A stretch of 64,000 bases of DNA, from contig AP026137.1 of NCBI GenBank assembly GCA_030295235.1, forward strand, positions 930,001 through 994,000, given 5' to 3'. Under the pieces are notes generated by a model. It saw only the letters and a list, made by a program, of their open reading frames with translations, was not told the DNA's origin and made no database searches. This document shows, in pieces, positions 62,733 through 64,000 of the stretch. The position numbers and the translations under genes were made by a program. How positions within the stretch are numbered: position 1 is the first letter of the stretch; every line of letters begins with the position of its first letter. This stretch comes from Fistulifera solaris (Eukaryota; Bacillariophyta; Bacillariophyceae; Naviculales; Stauroneidaceae).

Positions 62733-63998
62733 TTATTCTCGCCACGATTCGTCTGTATTGAGATATTGATACTCTCGAGTTGTCGGATTCCAAACCATTC
62801 CATCTCTTGCTTCCGTCTCCTTGGCAAGAGCGGCTTGACGGAACTTCTCCTGTTCCTCCTCTTCTTTTCGCTGTCGCTCCAAAGCCTGTTGCTGGGCGCG
62901 GATACGCTGTTCTTCTGCTACACGTTCATCGCGTGCCTTTTGTGCCAAAGCATGAATTCCTTGGAACGACGCAATCTTTTGTTCCAACATTTCCGAAAAC
63001 ACAATATCATCTTCATCCTGTTTCAACGCTTTCTCCAACCATGGCAGATACCGTTTCGCTTCTTGTTCCAACACGTGACGTTCTTGAGCAATCGCGTGTA
63101 ACTTTTGGCGTTGCAGTGTCATCTGCTTTTCATCCATACGATTCTGCTGATACGCTTGTTGCAATTCATCTCCGACCAAGTTCGCCAAGTCGTCTGCGGG
63201 CATATTCTGCAATCGCTCATCAATCTTGGCGAGCACCAATTGAGCTCCTTCGTACTGCTGTTGCAGATCGGACAAACGCGTCCACAATTCCAGTAGATTG
63301 CTCGCCGACAAGATGACGCTCCGGCGTTTCCGTGTACCCGAATTCGAATTCTGGGATCCCAAACTACTGCGACGACGTTTGCTAGTATTCGAAGGATCCG
63401 TAGCCTTGTTTTGCAACATTTCATCCAGCGCCGACCCCAGATTGATTTCCACTTCCAGTTTTTTGCGAGCCGGCGGTGGTGGCAAAGATATCTTCGTCAT
63501 CTTCGTCGTCATTGTCTTCCATAATGTTGCGAATATCGTCATCGTCATTAGTACTGCGTGTCGAGGAAGGAGCTTCTGTGGTAGTCGCTGTCGGATCGGG
63601 TGAAGGTCCCGGTGAAAAGACGCTGCCGAAGGAGACAAGGAAGGCAAGGACTGTCGCGGCGTAGTAGCTGGCGCTCGACCGTGACGATACGGTTCTAAAC
63701 CCTGCAAGACATCCCCGATAAAGCGCGTACTATAGACTTGTCGATCTCCCCAAATCTTGATGGTTCGACGGACTTTCTCGACCAAGGTCGGATCTCGCGA
63801 ACAAATGTGAACCAAGGATTGCGAAAGCACCGGACTCATCGCCTCCAAGAACTTGTTACCGCGATTGCGTTTCGAATTTTGTAAGACTTCATTTGCGACA
63901 TAAAGCAAGGGCAAAAGTTGATTATCGACACAAGTCTGCAAGGCATTTCTCCATTCATTGACTGCCACACTAGCACCGCGATCGTAAAACTTCATCAT
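62733..63998 (-). CDS. CID-domain protein of the RPRD1/Rtt103 type (5' partial, two compensating frame breaks)
   Basis: The N-terminal part matches the RNA polymerase II CTD-interacting domain: NEWRNALQTCVDNQLLPLLY, VANEVLQNSKRNRGNKF and KVRRTIKIWGDRQVY. Its first helices are missing, so the gene continues past the right edge. A long coiled coil follows (QQQYEGAQLVLAKIDERLQN, ERQRKEEEEQEKFRQAALAK), then a C-terminal WNPTTREYQYLN motif. RPRD1 and Rtt103 bind phosphorylated CTD repeats and help termination or CTD dephosphorylation. Between the parts, four A at 63615-63618 lack one base and three A at 63484-63486 have one too many. Repair restores an acidic linker (STRSTNDDDDIRNIMEDNDD) in place of an unlikely Met/Thr/Lys stretch. 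Confidence 0.8.
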   Translation of the reverse strand: MMKFYDRGASVAVNEWRNALQTCVDNQLLPLLYVANEVLQNSKRNRGNKFLEAMSPVLSQSLVHICSRDPTLVEKVRRTIKIWGDRQVYSTRFIGDVLQGLEPYRHGRAPATTPRQSLPSLSPSAASFHRDLHPIRQRLPQKLLPRHAVLMTMTIFATLWKTMTTKMTKISLPPPPARKKLEVEINLGSALDEMLQNKATDPSNTSKRRRSSLGSQNSNSGTRKRRSVILSASNLLELWTRLSDLQQQYEGAQLVLAKIDERLQNMPADDLANLVGDELQQAYQQNRMDEKQMTLQRQKLHAIAQERHVLEQEAKRYLPWLEKALKQDEDDIVFSEMLEQKIASFQGIHALAQKARDERVAEEQRIRAQQQALERQRKEEEEQEKFRQAALAKETEARDGMVWNPTTREYQYLNTDESWRE

Positions 63999-64000
63999 GG

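Noticed and set aside
16235-63618. Programmed ribosomal frameshifting as a general explanation for the broken frames
   Set aside because: Both directions of shift occur, no common slippery heptamer or downstream structure is evident, and several genes would need two or three events each.

Overview
The window is nuclear DNA of a microalga, most likely a diatom (photosynthetic stramenopile). The evidence is short GT-AG introns (60-181 bp), densely packed genes on both strands, eukaryote-only proteins (ribosomal protein uL3, RagA, a claspin/Mrc1-like protein, plant-type gamma carbonic anhydrase, Golgi fucosyltransferase, TYW3-TYW2), and presequences with an aromatic residue after a signal peptide that look like the diatom plastid-import motif. 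The organism call is an inference from gene content; no marker in the window fixes the species.

Layout. 1-4.5 kb: three tandem secreted prolyl-4-hydroxylase-like dioxygenases with C-terminal ankyrin repeats (the first cut by the window edge). 4.75-6.9 kb: a satellite-like array of short palindromes. 7-15 kb: MYND protein, AlkA-type DNA glycosylase, GNAT acetyltransferase, a fourth dioxygenase copy (intronless) and an NCBP3-like RNA-binding protein with an extra N-terminal domain. 15-27 kb: RPL3, a probably plastid-targeted MATE transporter, a large helical/coiled-coil protein, gamma-carbonic anhydrase of the complex I type, claspin/Mrc1. 27-40 kb: MFS transporter, RagA GTPase, complex I 21-kDa subunit, thymidylate kinase, TKL-like kinase, a secreted two-domain protein, and a kaptin-like propeller. 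40-44 kb: a small secreted protein, a 34-bp minisatellite, an unclassified GC-richer block, and a degenerate fifth dioxygenase copy. 44-64 kb: GT10 fucosyltransferase, ABC1/UbiB kinase with a 10-nt microexon, zinc-ribbon protein, hybrid histidine kinase, plastid protein, CENP-N/Chl4-like protein, MTFP1, a second palindrome array, TYW3-TYW2 fusion, a glycine-zipper protein and a CID (RPRD/Rtt103) protein cut by the right edge.

Themes. RagA and kaptin both belong to nutrient signalling to TORC1. Gamma-CA and the 21-kDa subunit both belong to mitochondrial complex I, and MTFP1 is also mitochondrial. The dioxygenase family has expanded locally, with different intron patterns among copies.

Two features of the DNA itself stand out. 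First, at least fifteen genes, RPL3 among them, carry single-base frame breaks, mostly in runs of 3-7 identical bases. Moving one base restores the conserved protein in every case, so uncorrected long-read errors are the simplest explanation. Coordinates below describe the repaired gene span. Second, four loci carry arrays or remnants of short palindromes with a CCAGA..TCTGG core, and about eleven copies of a different dispersed hairpin (CACGACTG..CAGTCATG) lie between genes. Neither is explained by coding sequence.
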